A stretch of 64,000 nt of DNA from assembly GCA_958295465.1 (NCBI GenBank), contig OY282353.1, forward strand, positions 4,083,001 through 4,147,000, in the 5' to 3' direction. The translations under genes and the position numbers were made by a program. This DNA comes from an uncultured Gammaproteobacteria bacterium. GTDB taxonomy: Bacteria > Pseudomonadota > Gammaproteobacteria > HK1. The notes beneath the pieces are model-generated. The model had not been told where the DNA came from. It worked only from the letters and a program-made list of their open reading frames with translations, and did no database searches. Positions 8,577-19,628 of this stretch are shown here, piece by piece (the first letter of the stretch is position 1; the number at the start of each line of letters is the position of its first letter).

Positions 8577-9851
8577 TCAAGTTTCGGGACAGATCCGCGA
8601 AGTTGCAAGGCGAAACGCCCGTTCGACGCTCACGAACGAGCCGAAGACCACGATTTCCTCGCCTTCGCCCCGGTGTCCGAGCGCCGCCTCGAACGCCGCT
8701 TCCACCGAATCGAAGGCCAAGCTCACCGCCGCGTACGGGAGCTTGCCCGCGAGCTCCCGCGCGTCGCGCCCACGAGACCCCGGCAGCGAGGCGAAATACC
8801 ACACACCGATCTCCGGTGCCAGAACATGAAGCATGGCGGCGGCATCCTTGTCGCCGAGTATCCCGCATACCGCACGACGCATCGGCCGGGGACGGAACGA
8901 CGCCAGGTACGCCGCCAGCGCCTCCGCCCCGAGAGGGTTGTGAGCCACGTCGACGAGGACCCGCGCCGGCATGTCGAGCCACTGCAACCTTCCCGCGATC
9001 CGGGCGCCCGCGATGCCGTTGCGCACCGCATCGTCGCTGACGGCCACGCGCGGGGACAGCGCATCGAGTACCGCGAGGCACGCGGCGGCGTTGTCCACCT
9101 GATGCAGCCCGGCAAGCCCGGGAGGCGGTAGAGCACCGACCGCGCGTCCGGGGCCCCACCACCGCCAATGATCCGGTTGGCGTTCAAACCCGTAGTCGCG
9201 GCCCAGGATCCGGCACGGCGCTCCGATCGTGCGCGCGCGGTCGATGACGCTCTCGGGCGGCGAGCGCTCACCGATGACGCAAGGGACGGCGGTGCGCATG
9301 ATACCGGCCTTCTCGCGTCCCACCGACTCGCGATCGTCCCCGAGCCATGCACGGTGATCGACGCCGATCGCGGTGATCAGGGAGACGCTCGGCTCGAACG
9401 CGTTGACCGCGTCCAGCCGGCCGCCGAGGCCGACCTCCATGACCGCGACGTCGACCCGTGCCCGTTCGATGATGTCCGCCGCCGCGAGGGTTCCGAACTC
9501 GAAGAACGTGAGCGATACGTCCCCGCGGGCCGCGTCGACGCGCTCGAACGCCTCGACCAGCGCCGCATCGGACACCGCCCGCGCTCCTATCCTCACCCGC
9601 TCGTTGTAGCGCAGGAGATGCGGGGAGGTATAGGTCCCGGCCCGCAGTCCGGCCGCGGTCAGCATCGCTTCGAGAAACGCGACGCACGAACCCTTGCCGT
9701 TGGTGCCCGCAACCACGATACGCGGCACCCGGGACGTATCGAGCCCCATCGCGTCACGGACCCGCCGGCAACGTTCCAGGCCGAGATCGACCGCGCTCGG
9801 ATGCAGGGTGGACTGCCATTCCAGCCACTCGCGGAGCGAGCGCCGCCGCAT
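8577..9851 (-). CDS. folC: Dihydrofolate/folylpolyglutamate synthase FolC
   Basis: Adds glutamate to dihydropteroate and to folates. The ATP loop is VVAGTNGKGSCVAFLEAM, followed by TSPHLLRYNERVRI and the Mur-ligase-like VMEVGLGGRLDAVN. The C-terminal part has LVDVAHNPLGAEAL. The start at 9851 (MRRRSLREWLEW) gives 424 aa, the E. coli size; an upstream ATG at 9902 would add 17 residues. It lies between accD and dedD. Confidence 0.93.
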   Translation of the reverse strand: MRRRSLREWLEWQSTLHPSAVDLGLERCRRVRDAMGLDTSRVPRIVVAGTNGKGSCVAFLEAMLTAAGLRAGTYTSPHLLRYNERVRIGARAVSDAALVEAFERVDAARGDVSLTFFEFGTLAAADIIERARVDVAVMEVGLGGRLDAVNAFEPSVSLITAIGVDHRAWLGDDRESVGREKAGIMRTAVPCVIGERSPPESVIDRARTIGAPCRILGRDYGFERQPDHWRWWGPGRAVGALPPPGLAGLHQVDNAAACLAVLDALSPRVAVSDDAVRNGIAGARIAGRLQWLDMPARVLVDVAHNPLGAEALAAYLASFRPRPMRRAVCGILGDKDAAAMLHVLAPEIGVWYFASLPGSRGRDARELAGKLPYAAVSLAFDSVEAAFEAALGHRGEGEEIVVFGSFVSVERAFRLATSRICPET

Positions 9852-9915
9852 CGGTCTCACCGCACGCTCCGATCTCGTGCGTCGCACCGCCCGATCGAGC
9901 ATCAGGATCGCGCGA

Positions 9916-10776
9916 TCAGGGCGGTGGCTGATGGGTCAGCATCGCGAGCAGGCCGGCGATGGTGTCACGCTGCTCGCGGCGATCGACGATCATATCCACG
10001 GCCCCGTGCTCGAGCAGGAACTCGCTGCGCTGGAAGCCCTCGGGGAGCGTCTCCCCGATCGTCTGCTCGATGACCCGCGGGCCGGTGAAGCAGATGAGGG
10101 CGTCGGGCTCGGCGATGTTGACGTCACCGAGCATTCCGAGACTGGCCGAGACGCCCCCGGTGGTCGGATCGGTGAGCACCGAGACGTAGGGCAGCCGCTT
10201 CTCCCGGAGCCGGGCGAGGGCAGCGCTGGTCTTCGCCATCTGGAACAGCGCGAACAACCCTTCCTGCATTCGCGCCCCGCCACTGCATGCGAACGCCACC
10301 AGGGGAATGCCTTCCCGGATCGCGGTGTCGGCGCCGCGGACGAAGCGCTCTCCCACCACGGAGCCCATCGATCCCGCGCGGAATCCGTACTCGAAGGCGA
10401 CCGCAACGATCGCGATGCCCCGTACCCGTCCCATCATCGCCACCAGCGCATCCTTTTCGCCGGTGGCCTTCTGATCCTTCGCGATCTGATCCTGGTACTT
10501 CTTTCCGCTCTTGAACCTGAGCACGTCGACCGGCTCGACCCCGGCGCCGATCTCCACCCTCGGCTCCTCGTCGAGGAACAGGTGAAGCCGGCGGCGAGCG
10601 CTCTGGCGCATGTGGTGCCCGCACTTGGGACAGACGTCGGCGTTGCGCTCCAGCTCCGCCCGGTAGAGCACCGCGTTGCACTGGGAACACTTCGTCCACA
10701 GTCCTTCGGGAACCGACCGCCGGCTGCCGCCCTCGGTGCGGATCCGCGATGGCAGCAGCCTTCCAAACCAGCTCAT
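9916..10776 (-). CDS. accD: Acetyl-CoA carboxylase beta subunit AccD
   Basis: This is the carboxyltransferase beta subunit, which makes malonyl-CoA for fatty acid synthesis with AccA. It begins [13 protein letters not shown] four-cysteine zinc finger lies at about residues 28-50 (CSQC...CPKC), and the carboxyltransferase core has [11 protein letters not shown] and [17 protein letters not shown]. It has 286 aa. The ATG overlaps the trpA stop (ATGA at 10773-10776), so translation is coupled. The frame stays open upstream, but that extension is antisense-like and lacks family identity. Confidence 0.95.
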   Translation of the reverse strand: MSWFGRLLPSRIRTEGGSRRSVPEGLWTKCSQCNAVLYRAELERNADVCPKCGHHMRQSARRRLHLFLDEEPRVEIGAGVEPVDVLRFKSGKKYQDQIAKDQKATGEKDALVAMMGRVRGIAIVAVAFEYGFRAGSMGSVVGERFVRGADTAIREGIPLVAFACSGGARMQEGLFALFQMAKTSAALARLREKRLPYVSVLTDPTTGGVSASLGMLGDVNIAEPDALICFTGPRVIEQTIGETLPEGFQRSEFLLEHGAVDMIVDRREQRDTIAGLLAMLTHQPPP

Positions 10777-11594
10777 GGTGTCTCCGCGTCCATTGCGGCG
10801 CGCAGCTCCCCGATGAAGGCGGCCAGAACGCCGGGGAGCGCGTCCGGGGATTCGGCGTTCGCTTCGACCCTGGCGACGACCGCGCTTCCGACCACCACCG
10901 CATCGCCGATCCGCGCGACCCGGGCCGCGGATGCGCCATCGTGAATCCCGAACCCTACTCCGACCGGGAGGTCGGTGACGCGCCGGATGCGCGCCATGCG
11001 CTCCGCGACCTCGCCGGTGTCGAGATTGGCCGCGCCGGTCACCCCCTTGAGGGAGACGTAATAGACGAACCCGCTCGCCTCCCCGCATATTCTCTCGATG
11101 CGTTCGTCGCTGGTGGTCGGTGCGACCAGAAATACCGGATCGAGCCCCCTGGCGCGCACCTCGCGCACGAACCCCTCCCCCTCCTCCGGGGGCAGGTCCA
11201 CGGTGAGGAAGCCGTCGACCCCCGCCGCCGCGGCGCGCTCCGCCGCGCGGGCGTAGCCGGCCGCCTCCAGGGGATTGAGATAGCCCATCAGCACCACGGG
11301 GGTCTCCCCGTCGCGCGAGCGGAACTCGCGCACGACGTCGAGTACCTTCCCGAAGCTCATGCCCGCCGCGAGCGCCCGCTCGCTGGCCCGCTGGATCACC
11401 GGGCCGTCCGCCATCGGGTCGGAGAACGGGACCCCGAGTTCGATGAGGTCCGCGCCCGCCTCCACCATGGCGTGCATCACCGGCACCGTCGCGTCCGGGG
11501 TCGGATCGCCGGCGGTGACGAACGGGATGAGGGCGGTCCGCTGCTGCGCCTTCAGCGCGGCGAATCGGTCCGTGATGCGGCTTGCATGTAACAA
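10773..11594 (-). CDS. trpA: Tryptophan synthase alpha subunit TrpA (TTG start)
   Basis: Cleaves indole-3-glycerol phosphate to indole for TrpB. Active-site blocks visible are [19 protein letters not shown] (catalytic Glu) and [14 protein letters not shown] (catalytic Asp), then VSLKGVTGA and GVGFGI for phosphate binding. No ATG fits the family N-terminus ([12 protein letters not shown]). A TTG at 11594 is preceded by GGAGGGGG at about 7 bp and gives 273 aa. The frame extends to an ATG at 11732, but that would overlap trpB and add 46 residues without family match. Confidence 0.9.
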   Translation of the reverse strand: MLHASRITDRFAALKAQQRTALIPFVTAGDPTPDATVPVMHAMVEAGADLIELGVPFSDPMADGPVIQRASERALAAGMSFGKVLDVVREFRSRDGETPVVLMGYLNPLEAAGYARAAERAAAAGVDGFLTVDLPPEEGEGFVREVRARGLDPVFLVAPTTSDERIERICGEASGFVYYVSLKGVTGAANLDTGEVAERMARIRRVTDLPVGVGFGIHDGASAARVARIGDAVVVGSAVVARVEANAESPDALPGVLAAFIGELRAAMDAETP

Positions 11595-11679
11595 GATTGT
11601 TCCCCCTCCGTCTGCGGCGCTGGCCGGGGCGCGATTCCGTGCAGCGGAATCGTCAAGCGACCGCGCCCGCGGTCGCCGC

Positions 11680-12912
11680 TCACAGGTGAATCCCCTCGAT
11701 TGCCGCGACGGTCTGGATGTCCTTGTCCCCACGTCCCGACAGCCCCACCACGACGATGTCGTCGGGTCGCATCCCCGCCGCCAGCTTCACTGCATACGCC
11801 AGCGCATGGCTCGATTCAAGGGCGGGAATGATCCCCTCGGTCCGCGTGCACGCATGAAACGCCGCGAGCGCTTCGTCATCGTTGACCGCGACGTAGGTCG
11901 CACGCCCGGTATCCTTGAGCCAGGCATGCTCCGGGCCGACCCCGGGGTAGTCGAGCCCCGCGGAGATCGAGTGCGCGGGCGTGATCTGCCCGTCGGAGTC
12001 CTGCATGAGGTAGGTGCGGTTGCCGTGCAGCACTCCCGGACGCCCCGCACTGAGGGGCGCCGCGTGCTTGCCCGTCTCCACCCCGGAGCCGCCCGCCTCG
12101 ACCCCGTAAAGCGCCACGTCCGCATCGTCGAGGAACGGGTGGAACAACCCCATCGCGTTCGAACCCCCTCCGACGCAGGCGACGCAGGCGTCGGGCAGGC
12201 GGCCTTCCCGTTCGAGCACCTGGGCCCGCGCCTCGTGTCCGATGACGGAGTTGAAGTCCCGCACCATCATCGGATACGGATGCGGACCCGCCACCGTGCC
12301 GATGATGTAGTACGTGTCGTCGACGTTGCCGACCCAGTCGCGCATCGCTTCGTTGAGCGCGTCCTTGAGGGTCTTCGAGCCGGACTCCACGGACACCACC
12401 TCGGCGCCGAGGAGCTTCATGCGGAAGACGTTGGGCGCCTGGCGCTCGATGTCTTCGGCTCCCATGTAGACCACGCATTCGAGCCCGAGCCGCGCCGCCA
12501 CCGTCGCGGCCGCCACCCCGTGCTGGCCGGCGCCGGTCTCCGCGATGATGCGCGTCTTGCCCATCCGCTTCGCGAGCAACGCCTGGCCCACGGTGTTGTT
12601 CACCTTGTGCGCACCGGTATGGTTCAGGTCCTCGCGCTTGAGGTACATGCGCGCCCCGCCGACCGCCTGCGACCAGCGATGCGCGTGGTACAGCGGCGAG
12701 GGCCGGCCCACGTAGTGCCGGAGCTCCGCATCCAGCTCGGCGAGGAACTCGGGATCTTTCGCGTAGCGTTCGTATGCGTCGCGCAGCTCCGCCACCGGAC
12801 GCATCAGCGTCTCGGCGATGAACGTTCCGCCATAGGGGCCGAAGTGGCCCCGCTCGTCGGGATGGCGCCCGATGAGCCGCTCTTCAGCCTTGACGTTCGT
12901 CAGCTTCGGCAC
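11680..12912 (-). CDS. trpB: Tryptophan synthase beta subunit TrpB
   Basis: A PLP enzyme joining indole to serine. The PLP lysine lies in [18 protein letters not shown], followed by [11 protein letters not shown], the phosphate-binding [10 protein letters not shown] and the ammonium/sodium-site region. At 410 aa it has the usual length. Its start overlaps trpF by 29 bp, and trpA follows after 85 bp. The trpF-trpB-trpA-accD order is common in gammaproteobacteria such as Chromatiales and Pseudomonas relatives. Confidence 0.97.
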   Translation of the reverse strand: MPKLTNVKAEERLIGRHPDERGHFGPYGGTFIAETLMRPVAELRDAYERYAKDPEFLAELDAELRHYVGRPSPLYHAHRWSQAVGGARMYLKREDLNHTGAHKVNNTVGQALLAKRMGKTRIIAETGAGQHGVAAATVAARLGLECVVYMGAEDIERQAPNVFRMKLLGAEVVSVESGSKTLKDALNEAMRDWVGNVDDTYYIIGTVAGPHPYPMMVRDFNSVIGHEARAQVLEREGRLPDACVACVGGGSNAMGLFHPFLDDADVALYGVEAGGSGVETGKHAAPLSAGRPGVLHGNRTYLMQDSDGQITPAHSISAGLDYPGVGPEHAWLKDTGRATYVAVNDDEALAAFHACTRTEGIIPALESSHALAYAVKLAAGMRPDDIVVVGLSGRGDKDIQTVAAIEGIHL

Positions 12913-13525
12913 CGGCCACCTCCTTCATGAACCGTTCCATGCGCTCGGGATCCTTCTCTCCGGGTGTGCTCTCGACCCCGCCGCTCACGTCCACCGCGAA
13001 CGGCCGCACCAGGCGGATGGCGCCGGCGACGTTCTCCGGGGTCAGTCCCCCGGCGAGGACGATCGGATGGTCGACGTCGTCCGGTACGACGTCCCAGTCG
13101 AAACGCGTGCCGGTCCCGCCCCACAGCGCATCGTGATGAGCATCGAGCAGCAACGCCCGGGCATCGGCATAGCGCGCCGCCGCCTCCACGACATCGTACC
13201 GGGTGAGTACGCGCACCGCCTTCACATACGGCTTTCCCGCCCCCGCGCACAGCTCCGGAGGCTCCTCGCCGTGGAACTGCAACAGGTCCACCGGCAACCC
13301 GTCCACCATCGCTTCGATCTCGCGCGGCGCGGGGTTCACGAACACCCCGACGACCGAGACCAGCGGCGGCAGCGCCGCGCAGACCGCCGCCGCACGCGCC
13401 CGGGTGACGAACCGCGGGCTCGGCTCGTAGAACATCAGGCCGATCGCGTCCACCCCCGCGCCCGCCGCCGCCCGCGCATGCTCGGGGCGGGTGATTCCGC
13501 AGATCTTCACTCGAGTGCGGCTCAT
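12884..13525 (-). CDS. trpF: Phosphoribosylanthranilate isomerase TrpF
   Basis: A TIM-barrel isomerase of tryptophan synthesis. The start [17 protein letters not shown] contains the catalytic Cys in KICG. Other blocks are [14 protein letters not shown] (catalytic Asp), [10 protein letters not shown] and DVSGGVE, the phosphate-binding loops. The ATG at 13525 gives 213 aa. A longer open frame to 13678 has no family match. It is the first gene of the trpF-trpB-trpA-accD run, and 279 bp without a gene separate it from truA. Confidence 0.94.
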   Translation of the reverse strand: MSRTRVKICGITRPEHARAAAGAGVDAIGLMFYEPSPRFVTRARAAAVCAALPPLVSVVGVFVNPAPREIEAMVDGLPVDLLQFHGEEPPELCAGAGKPYVKAVRVLTRYDVVEAAARYADARALLLDAHHDALWGGTGTRFDWDVVPDDVDHPIVLAGGLTPENVAGAIRLVRPFAVDVSGGVESTPGEKDPERMERFMKEVAGAEADERQG

Positions 13526-13804
13526 CGCATGGGTTTCGGGATCATGCGGCGGATCGATGGCGCTCGTGCCGGTACCGGCCAGGGCGCGAGCCCCGCCCAT
13601 GGCCGCTCTCGGCTCCACCCGGCAGACTGCTGCCACCGCCCGCCGATCGATGCAAGTCCGATGGAAGGGCCACGGCAATTCCCGCCAAGCGCGAGAACGT
13701 CCGAAGATCCGTCATGATCAGGCCTCCGGCCATCGGAAATCGCTCGATATCGCATCGTGACATCGCGTATCGGGACGTTAGCGGGCACTGCTGGAAGGGT
13801 CACG

Positions 13805-14581
13805 CTACCAGAGCGCGTCCGAGGGTACCGTGGGGATGCCGGCTTCCTCGGGGTAGTCGACGCCGGCCAGATAGAGCCCGCCCGGAGCTGCCGTCACGCC
13901 TCCCACCCGCCGATCCCGCGCCGCGAGGACCGATGCGACCCAGCCCGGGTCATGCTCTCCCGCCCCCACCGCCACCAGGGTGCCCGCGATGTTCCGCACC
14001 ATATGCTGCAGGAAGGCGTTGGCGTGCACATCGATGACGATCCTGTCCCCGGTCCGAATGACCTCGATCCGGTGCACGCGGCGCACCGGATGCCGTGCCT
14101 GGCATCCCGCGGCGCGAAACGACGAGAAGTCGTGCTCTCCCGCGAGATGCCGGGCGGCGAGGTGCATGAGCCGGGCATCGAGGCGGCGATACTCCCATGC
14201 CGCTCTTCCCGCGAGAAGGGCGGGGCGCGTGCTCCGGTTCACGATGACGTAACGGTAGCGGCGCCGCAGCGCCAGGAACCGGGCGTGGAACCCGGCATCG
14301 ACGATGCGCGCCCACAGCACCGCCACGTCCGGGGAGAGCCAGGTATTGGTCCCGCGCACCCAGGCATGGACCGGGCGGGATGCGCCGGTGTCGAAGTGCA
14401 CGACCTGGCCCATGGCGTGCACCCCGGCGTCGGTGCGTCCGGCGCATACCACCCGCACCGGCGCCGCCGCGACCCGGGCCAGCGCCTCCTCGACCTCGCC
14501 CTGCACCGTACGCCGGCCGGGTTGGCGTTCGAAACCGTGAAAACGGCTGCCGTCGTATTCGAGACCGAGCGCGATGCGCAT
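13805..14581 (-). CDS. truA: tRNA pseudouridine(38-40) synthase TruA
   Basis: Modifies uridines 38-40 in the anticodon arm. The catalytic Asp lies in CAGRTDAGVHAMGQVVHF, and the N-terminus MRIALGLEYDGSRFHGFERQ is typical. The region HANAFLQHMVRNIAGTLV is the family's C-terminal signature. The ATG at 14581 gives 258 aa; the frame extends 12 codons upstream without conservation. It is encoded directly after fimV, the classic position. Confidence 0.95.
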   Translation of the reverse strand: MRIALGLEYDGSRFHGFERQPGRRTVQGEVEEALARVAAAPVRVVCAGRTDAGVHAMGQVVHFDTGASRPVHAWVRGTNTWLSPDVAVLWARIVDAGFHARFLALRRRYRYVIVNRSTRPALLAGRAAWEYRRLDARLMHLAARHLAGEHDFSSFRAAGCQARHPVRRVHRIEVIRTGDRIVIDVHANAFLQHMVRNIAGTLVAVGAGEHDPGWVASVLAARDRRVGGVTAAPGGLYLAGVDYPEEAGIPTVPSDALW

Positions 14582-14660
14582 GCCTGTACCGCTGATTTCT
14601 CTCGAACGCCGTTCCATCCGCTCCCCGGATCATGAACTTTTCGGCTGGCGTACACGCGAA

Positions 14661-17036
14661 TCAGGACAACTTCGAGAGCATTTCCCGGGCGGCGTCTCGC
14701 TGATCGGCATCTCCTTCGGCCAGAACCGCCTCGATGAATCCACGAGCGCGATCGGTATCGCCCATCTCCATGTACACCTGGGCAAGGTCGAGCTTCGTCT
14801 GCACCTCGCCTTCGCCGAAATCCTCCATCGAGAACGCCCCGGCCTCGCCATGATCGGCCGGATCGTCGAGCAGCGCGTGGGGCGTCACCTTCGAGCCGCC
14901 GGAGTCCTCATCCGGGCCCGGCTCGAGATCGGCACGTTCATCAGCCGCCGCGGCAGACTGCCAATCGGCGCCGCGCTTTGCCGTACCGGCGTCGGGGGAC
15001 CTCGCATCCACGGAGGCCTCGCCGGCCGGAGTCACCAGGGGCGTGTCCTTCCGCCGGTCATCGGGGATACCGTAGACGAGATCGGCCGGATCTCCGGCGC
15101 CGGTTGCCGATGCGGGCGCAGATGCTGCAGGGTCGGCCGCCCGCGCTTCGTGACGGCTGAGGTGAAGGTCGGGATCGCCGGCCGCCTCGCTGGCGGGTCC
15201 GGTCGAATCCCCTTTCCATTCCGAGGCGAGATCCCCGGTGTCGAGATCGTCGCCCGCCTCGCCGTCTGCCGTGCTCGAACCGGAATCCTCGCGGGCGAGG
15301 GCGTCGATGTCGAAGGAGACGTCGGCCTTGCCATCGTCTGCCTCCGGCTCCGCGGAAGGGGTGTGCTCAGTCTCCGGGAGGGCCTTCCACAGATCCGCTA
15401 TCCGCTTCTCCGCAAGGCCCTCGGGCACGGAACGCACCGCGTCGCTGCCCACCGCCGCGGACACCATGCCTCCCGCGGGGCCGGCGGCCGGCGCAGCACG
15501 CGAACGACGGTCCCGCGGATCAACCGTTTCGTCCGCGAGATCCGCCGCTACCGCCTCGAGCTCGACGAGAAGATTGTCTTCACCGGGGGAAGGCGGTTCG
15601 GCAGGGCCGAGCGCGGCGTCCTCGCCGGCCGAAGCGCGGCGGCGGAGCAGGGCCACGACACCGAGCAGTATCAGCAGCAGCCCGGCGCCCCCGACCAGGA
15701 ACACGGGATTGACCGGCAAGGCGGCCAGACCGAAGGGCATCGACTTCGACTCCACCACCGGCGGCGCCGGCTCGGGCTTCGACTCCCCCTCGGGCGGCGC
15801 CGGAGCCGGTTCGGGCTTCGCCTCCGGCGGCGCCAGGCCCGGCTCCGTCTCCGGCGGCGCCGGCTCGGGCTCCATCTCTGCCATCGCCCGCAACTCCGCC
15901 TGCAGCGCCGCGATCTCCTCGCTCTTGAGCGCGACGAGCCGATTCAACTCCCTGACGTGGTCTTCGACTTCGGCGAGACGAAGCTTGAGCTCTTCGTTCT
16001 CGCGGCGACCCACATCCGCCTCCTCGATCGCGAGGGCAAGCTCGTTGCGGAGCGTCTGGATATCGGCGCGCTCTTCCCGTCCCACGGCGTTCATGGCCGT
16101 TTCCGGCGACACGACCTCGATCCGGCCACTCGGCTCCGGTTCGGTCTTGCGCGACGACGACGCGGGCGCCGGGGCGGAGGGGACGGGTGCCGCGCGCACG
16201 CTCTCGCGATGCCGCGCCCACGCTTCGTGCTGGCGCTTCACCTCGGCGATCGCCGCCTCCGGACCGTCCGGCCTGATCTCGTCCCGGGCCGGAATGCGCA
16301 AGATCGCGCCTGCATTCAGCGCGTTGACGTTCCTGATGGCGAATGCTTCGGGATTCGCCTCCAGAAGCGCCAGCATCATGCGCTGGACGCTGACGGAATC
16401 GTCGGGCCGCAAGCGGGTCGCGAGCGACCACAGCGTATCGGACGCTCTGATCGGTCCGTAGGTAGCGCCTCCGGAGGCGAGCACCGGAGCCGGCGTGGAG
16501 ACGGACGCACCGGTCCCGGGCTCCCGCTCCACCTCCGGCGCGGGCGGGCCGTTCGCGGGTGCACCGGTCCCGGGCTCCCGCTCCGTCTTCGGCGCGGGCG
16601 GGCCGTTCGCGGGTACACCGGCCGTGCCGGCGACCGCCTGTGCGAGACGCAGCTTGTACCCCCGTACCGTGCGCCCGCGCGGCCAGTCGACCTCGACGAG
16701 GAACGTCAGGGACGGCTCGACGATCGGTTCATCCGTCCACACGCGAATGTAGCCGCGTCCGCCCTCCTCGACGACGGTGAACTCGAGGAGCTCGAGAAAG
16801 TGCAGCCGCGCGACCCCGGCGAGCTCGAACTGGGCCGGTGAGCCGAGCTCAACCCTCAGTCCTTCAACGTCGCCGCTCTGGGTGCGGCTGAGAGGAATCC
16901 GCGCCTCCAGAGGTTCATTCCGCGCGGACCGGACGTCGATCGCGCCGAGGCCGAGCGCCGGGGCAAACCGTGGCGCGAGCATCAGCAGGCACACCACGCA
17001 GACGAGGAGTCTATGCATCATGGTCATTGCTCGCAT
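14661..17036 (-). CDS. fimV: FimV/HubP-family polar scaffold protein
   Basis: A large membrane protein of about 791 aa. FimV relatives build the polar hub controlling type IV pili and chemotaxis. It has a signal-like helix near the N-terminus, the FimV N-terminal beta domain (LGAIDVRSARNEPLEARI...), a LysM-like segment (YGPIRASDTLWSLATRL), a coiled coil (about residues 310-390), a single membrane helix (VNPVFLVGGAGLLLILLGVV), a long acidic cytoplasmic tail and the C-terminal FimV motif TKLDLAQVYMEMGDTDRARG. The start is uncertain among four nearby ATGs (17096, 17036, 17027, 17018). Confidence 0.9.
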   Translation of the reverse strand: MRAMTMMHRLLVCVVCLLMLAPRFAPALGLGAIDVRSARNEPLEARIPLSRTQSGDVEGLRVELGSPAQFELAGVARLHFLELLEFTVVEEGGRGYIRVWTDEPIVEPSLTFLVEVDWPRGRTVRGYKLRLAQAVAGTAGVPANGPPAPKTEREPGTGAPANGPPAPEVEREPGTGASVSTPAPVLASGGATYGPIRASDTLWSLATRLRPDDSVSVQRMMLALLEANPEAFAIRNVNALNAGAILRIPARDEIRPDGPEAAIAEVKRQHEAWARHRESVRAAPVPSAPAPASSSRKTEPEPSGRIEVVSPETAMNAVGREERADIQTLRNELALAIEEADVGRRENEELKLRLAEVEDHVRELNRLVALKSEEIAALQAELRAMAEMEPEPAPPETEPGLAPPEAKPEPAPAPPEGESKPEPAPPVVESKSMPFGLAALPVNPVFLVGGAGLLLILLGVVALLRRRASAGEDAALGPAEPPSPGEDNLLVELEAVAADLADETVDPRDRRSRAAPAAGPAGGMVSAAVGSDAVRSVPEGLAEKRIADLWKALPETEHTPSAEPEADDGKADVSFDIDALAREDSGSSTADGEAGDDLDTGDLASEWKGDSTGPASEAAGDPDLHLSRHEARAADPAASAPASATGAGDPADLVYGIPDDRRKDTPLVTPAGEASVDARSPDAGTAKRGADWQSAAAADERADLEPGPDEDSGGSKVTPHALLDDPADHGEAGAFSMEDFGEGEVQTKLDLAQVYMEMGDTDRARGFIEAVLAEGDADQRDAAREMLSKLS
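16507..16614. repeat. 54-bp tandem duplication inside fimV
   Basis: The units 16507-16560 and 16561-16614 are near identical and differ only in a 6-bp block. Each encodes an 18-residue Pro/Gly/Glu linker (about NGPPAPxxEREPGTGAPA). It is in frame and lengthens the linker before the LysM-like domain. Confidence 0.9.
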
Positions 17037-17164
17037 TACCCCGCACCATCGACGAACCGCAGCTGCTCGTTCCGCACTGCCCACCGACTTCCGCAAGACC
17101 CCTCATGGGTGTCGTGGTTCCGGCGGGATCCTTCCTGCCCGCGACCCGAGCGGCTCTGCCTGGT

Positions 17165-18187
17165 TCAAAGGTGGTCCTTGGCCAGCATCTCCGCGATCTG
17201 GACGCTGTTGAGCGCCGCTCCCTTGCGCACGTTGTCCGACACCACCCACATGTCGAGTCCGCGCGGGCAGGAGATGTCTTCGCGAATGCGTCCCACGAAC
17301 ACCGCGTCCGTTCCTGCCGACTCGGTGACCGCGGTCGGATATCCACCGTCGGCCCGCTCGTCCATCACCACCACCCCGGGCGCCGCGGCGAGGATCTCAC
17401 GCGCCTCGTCCGCGCCCAGCTTCTCGCGGGTCTCGACGTGGACCGCCTCGGAATGGCCGTAGAACACCGGGATCCTCACCGTGGTCGGATTCACCCGGAT
17501 GGAGTCGTCCTCCATGATCTTGCGCGTCTCCCACACCATCTTCATCTCTTCCTTCGTATAGCCGTTGTCCATGAAGACGTCGATGTGGGGCAGCGCGTTG
17601 AAGGCGATCTGCCTGGGGTAGACCGCGGCCTCGGCGGGCTTTCCGTTGAGCAGGGCCGTGGTCTGGGCCGCGAGTTCCTCGATCCCCTCCTTGCCGGTGC
17701 CGGAGACCGACTGGTAGGTCGCGACGTTGATGCGTTCGATGCCCGCCGCGGCGTGGATCGGCTGCAGGGCTACGACCATCTGGATGGTGGAGCAGTTCGG
17801 GTTCGCGATGATGTTGCGGCTGGTACAGGCCCCGATCGCGTGCGGATTGACCTCGGGAACGACGAGCGGCACGTCGCTTTCGTAACGGAACCGCGAGCTG
17901 TTGTCGACGACGATGCAGCCCGCTTCCCCGGCCCGCGGCGCATGCCGGGCGGAGACCGACGCGCCGGCGGAAAACAGCCCGATCTGCGCCCGCGAGAAGT
18001 CGAATTCCTCGAGATCTCCCACCGTGTACGGCATTCCCTTGAACAGAATGCTCGATCCTGCCGACCGGCGGCTCGCCAGCGGATAGAGGTTCCTGACCGG
18101 AAAATGGCGCTCTTCGAGGATCGAGAGCATGGCCTCGCCGACCACTCCGGTCGCCCCGACCACCGCGACATCGAACATGTTGCTCAT
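17165..18187 (-). CDS. asd: Aspartate-semialdehyde dehydrogenase Asd
   Basis: Reduces aspartyl phosphate to aspartate semialdehyde, feeding lysine/diaminopimelate, threonine and methionine synthesis. The NADP motif is AVVGATGVVGEAML, the catalytic Cys lies in NIIANPNCSTIQMV and the catalytic His in RIPVFYGHSEAVHVE. It has 340 aa. It lies 43 bp from the leuB stop and upstream of fimV, in the standard order. Confidence 0.97.
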   Translation of the reverse strand: MSNMFDVAVVGATGVVGEAMLSILEERHFPVRNLYPLASRRSAGSSILFKGMPYTVGDLEEFDFSRAQIGLFSAGASVSARHAPRAGEAGCIVVDNSSRFRYESDVPLVVPEVNPHAIGACTSRNIIANPNCSTIQMVVALQPIHAAAGIERINVATYQSVSGTGKEGIEELAAQTTALLNGKPAEAAVYPRQIAFNALPHIDVFMDNGYTKEEMKMVWETRKIMEDDSIRVNPTTVRIPVFYGHSEAVHVETREKLGADEAREILAAAPGVVVMDERADGGYPTAVTESAGTDAVFVGRIREDISCPRGLDMWVVSDNVRKGAALNSVQIAEMLAKDHL

Positions 18188-18229
18188 CTTTCGTTCCGAC
18201 TCCTGACTCGTTCACCTGCCCTGAGCATG

Positions 18230-19369
18230 TCACAGATTCACCAAGCGAGGCGCGGGCGGGCCGGAGCCCGCCGAGCGCCATGCCCGGCACGCTCCCTGAA
18301 GCGTCGCGACCACTGCGTCGCCCATCTCCTTCGTGCCCACCACCGTGGTGCCCGGCGACTCGATATCCGGGGTGCGCAGCCCATCGTCGAGCACGCGGCC
18401 GACCGCCGCCTCGATCCGATCCGCGAGCGCGGGCGCGCCAAGCGAGTAGCGCAGCATCATCGCCGCCGAGAGGATGGTCGCGAGAGGATTGGCGACCCCC
18501 TTGCCGGAGATATCCGGCGCAGCCCCATGGATCGGCTCGTAGAGTCCCTTGCCGGAGGCATCGAGCGAGGCCGAGGGCAGCATCCCGATCGACCCGGTCA
18601 GCATCGACGCGAGATCCGACAGGATGTCTCCGAACATGTTGCTCGTGACGATGACGTCGAACTGCTTCGGAGCGCGAACGAGCTGCATCGCCGCGTTGTC
18701 CACGTACATGTGGCTCAGCTCGACGTCGCCGTAGCGGTCCGCGACCTTCGTTGCCACCTCGCGCCACAGCTCGCTCGCCTCCAGCACGTTGGCCTTGTCG
18801 ACCGAGCAGACCCGGCCGGCGCGCCGGCGCGCGGCGTCAAACGCGGCCAGACACACCCGCTCGATCTCGTCCTCGGCGTATACGAGGGTGTTGAAACCCT
18901 CCCGCCGCCCGTCGTCGCGTTCGCGGATCCCGCGCGGCCGGCCGAAATAGATCCCGCCGGTCAGCTCGCGGACGATCAGCACGTCGAGCCCGCGGACCAC
19001 GTCGGGCTTCAGGGTCGATGCGCCGGCGAGCTGCGGCCAGGAGACGGCGGGACGGAGGTTCGCGAAGACGCCGAGCTCGGACCGAAGAGCGAGCAGCCCG
19101 CGTTCGGGCCGGATGCTGCGCTCGATTCCGTCCCACCGCGGCCCTCCGACCGCTCCGAGCAGGATGGCGTCGCAGGCACGTGCGCGCTCCAGCGTCCCCC
19201 CGGGCAGCGGCACTCCACAGGCGTCGACAGCCTCTCCGCCGATCGGCGCCTGCTCGATCTCGAAGCCCGGGTCGGCGTCTCCCCGCAGGGCTTCCAGGAC
19301 CTTCAGCGCTTCGGCGACGATCTCCGGACCGATACCGTCGCCGGGAAGCACCAGAATCTTTCGGCTCAT
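18230..19369 (-). CDS. leuB: 3-isopropylmalate dehydrogenase LeuB
   Basis: Oxidative decarboxylase of leucine synthesis. The start [18 protein letters not shown] fits the family at the ATG at 19369. Visible blocks are [31 protein letters not shown] and [27 protein letters not shown] with [14 protein letters not shown]. It has 379 aa, slightly long because of a C-terminal tail. leuC and leuD are not in the window. It opens the minus-strand run and is divergent from queG. Confidence 0.96.
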   Translation of the reverse strand: MSRKILVLPGDGIGPEIVAEALKVLEALRGDADPGFEIEQAPIGGEAVDACGVPLPGGTLERARACDAILLGAVGGPRWDGIERSIRPERGLLALRSELGVFANLRPAVSWPQLAGASTLKPDVVRGLDVLIVRELTGGIYFGRPRGIRERDDGRREGFNTLVYAEDEIERVCLAAFDAARRRAGRVCSVDKANVLEASELWREVATKVADRYGDVELSHMYVDNAAMQLVRAPKQFDVIVTSNMFGDILSDLASMLTGSIGMLPSASLDASGKGLYEPIHGAAPDISGKGVANPLATILSAAMMLRYSLGAPALADRIEAAVGRVLDDGLRTPDIESPGTTVVGTKEMGDAVVATLQGACRAWRSAGSGPPAPRLVNL

Positions 19370-19628
19370 GTCGCGTCCTTGCAGGGCGTGCGGGAATGGG
19401 TGGTGGGAGCGAGCTTCAAGGTCGGGAGCGCACAGTCGACGCCGCCGCCGGGGGAACGCTCTCTTGCAACGAACGACCGCCCGGCCCGGCGTCGCCGGAA
19501 CCGGAAAACCAGCGGGCGAACAATGCATCGTCACTTGTCCGGTGCTCTGCGGGCAAGGCGCTAGAATAGCCAAAGTTGCGAACCCGCGCATACCTGCGCC
19601 ACTACGCCGCCACGTGCAACCGCCTCTC

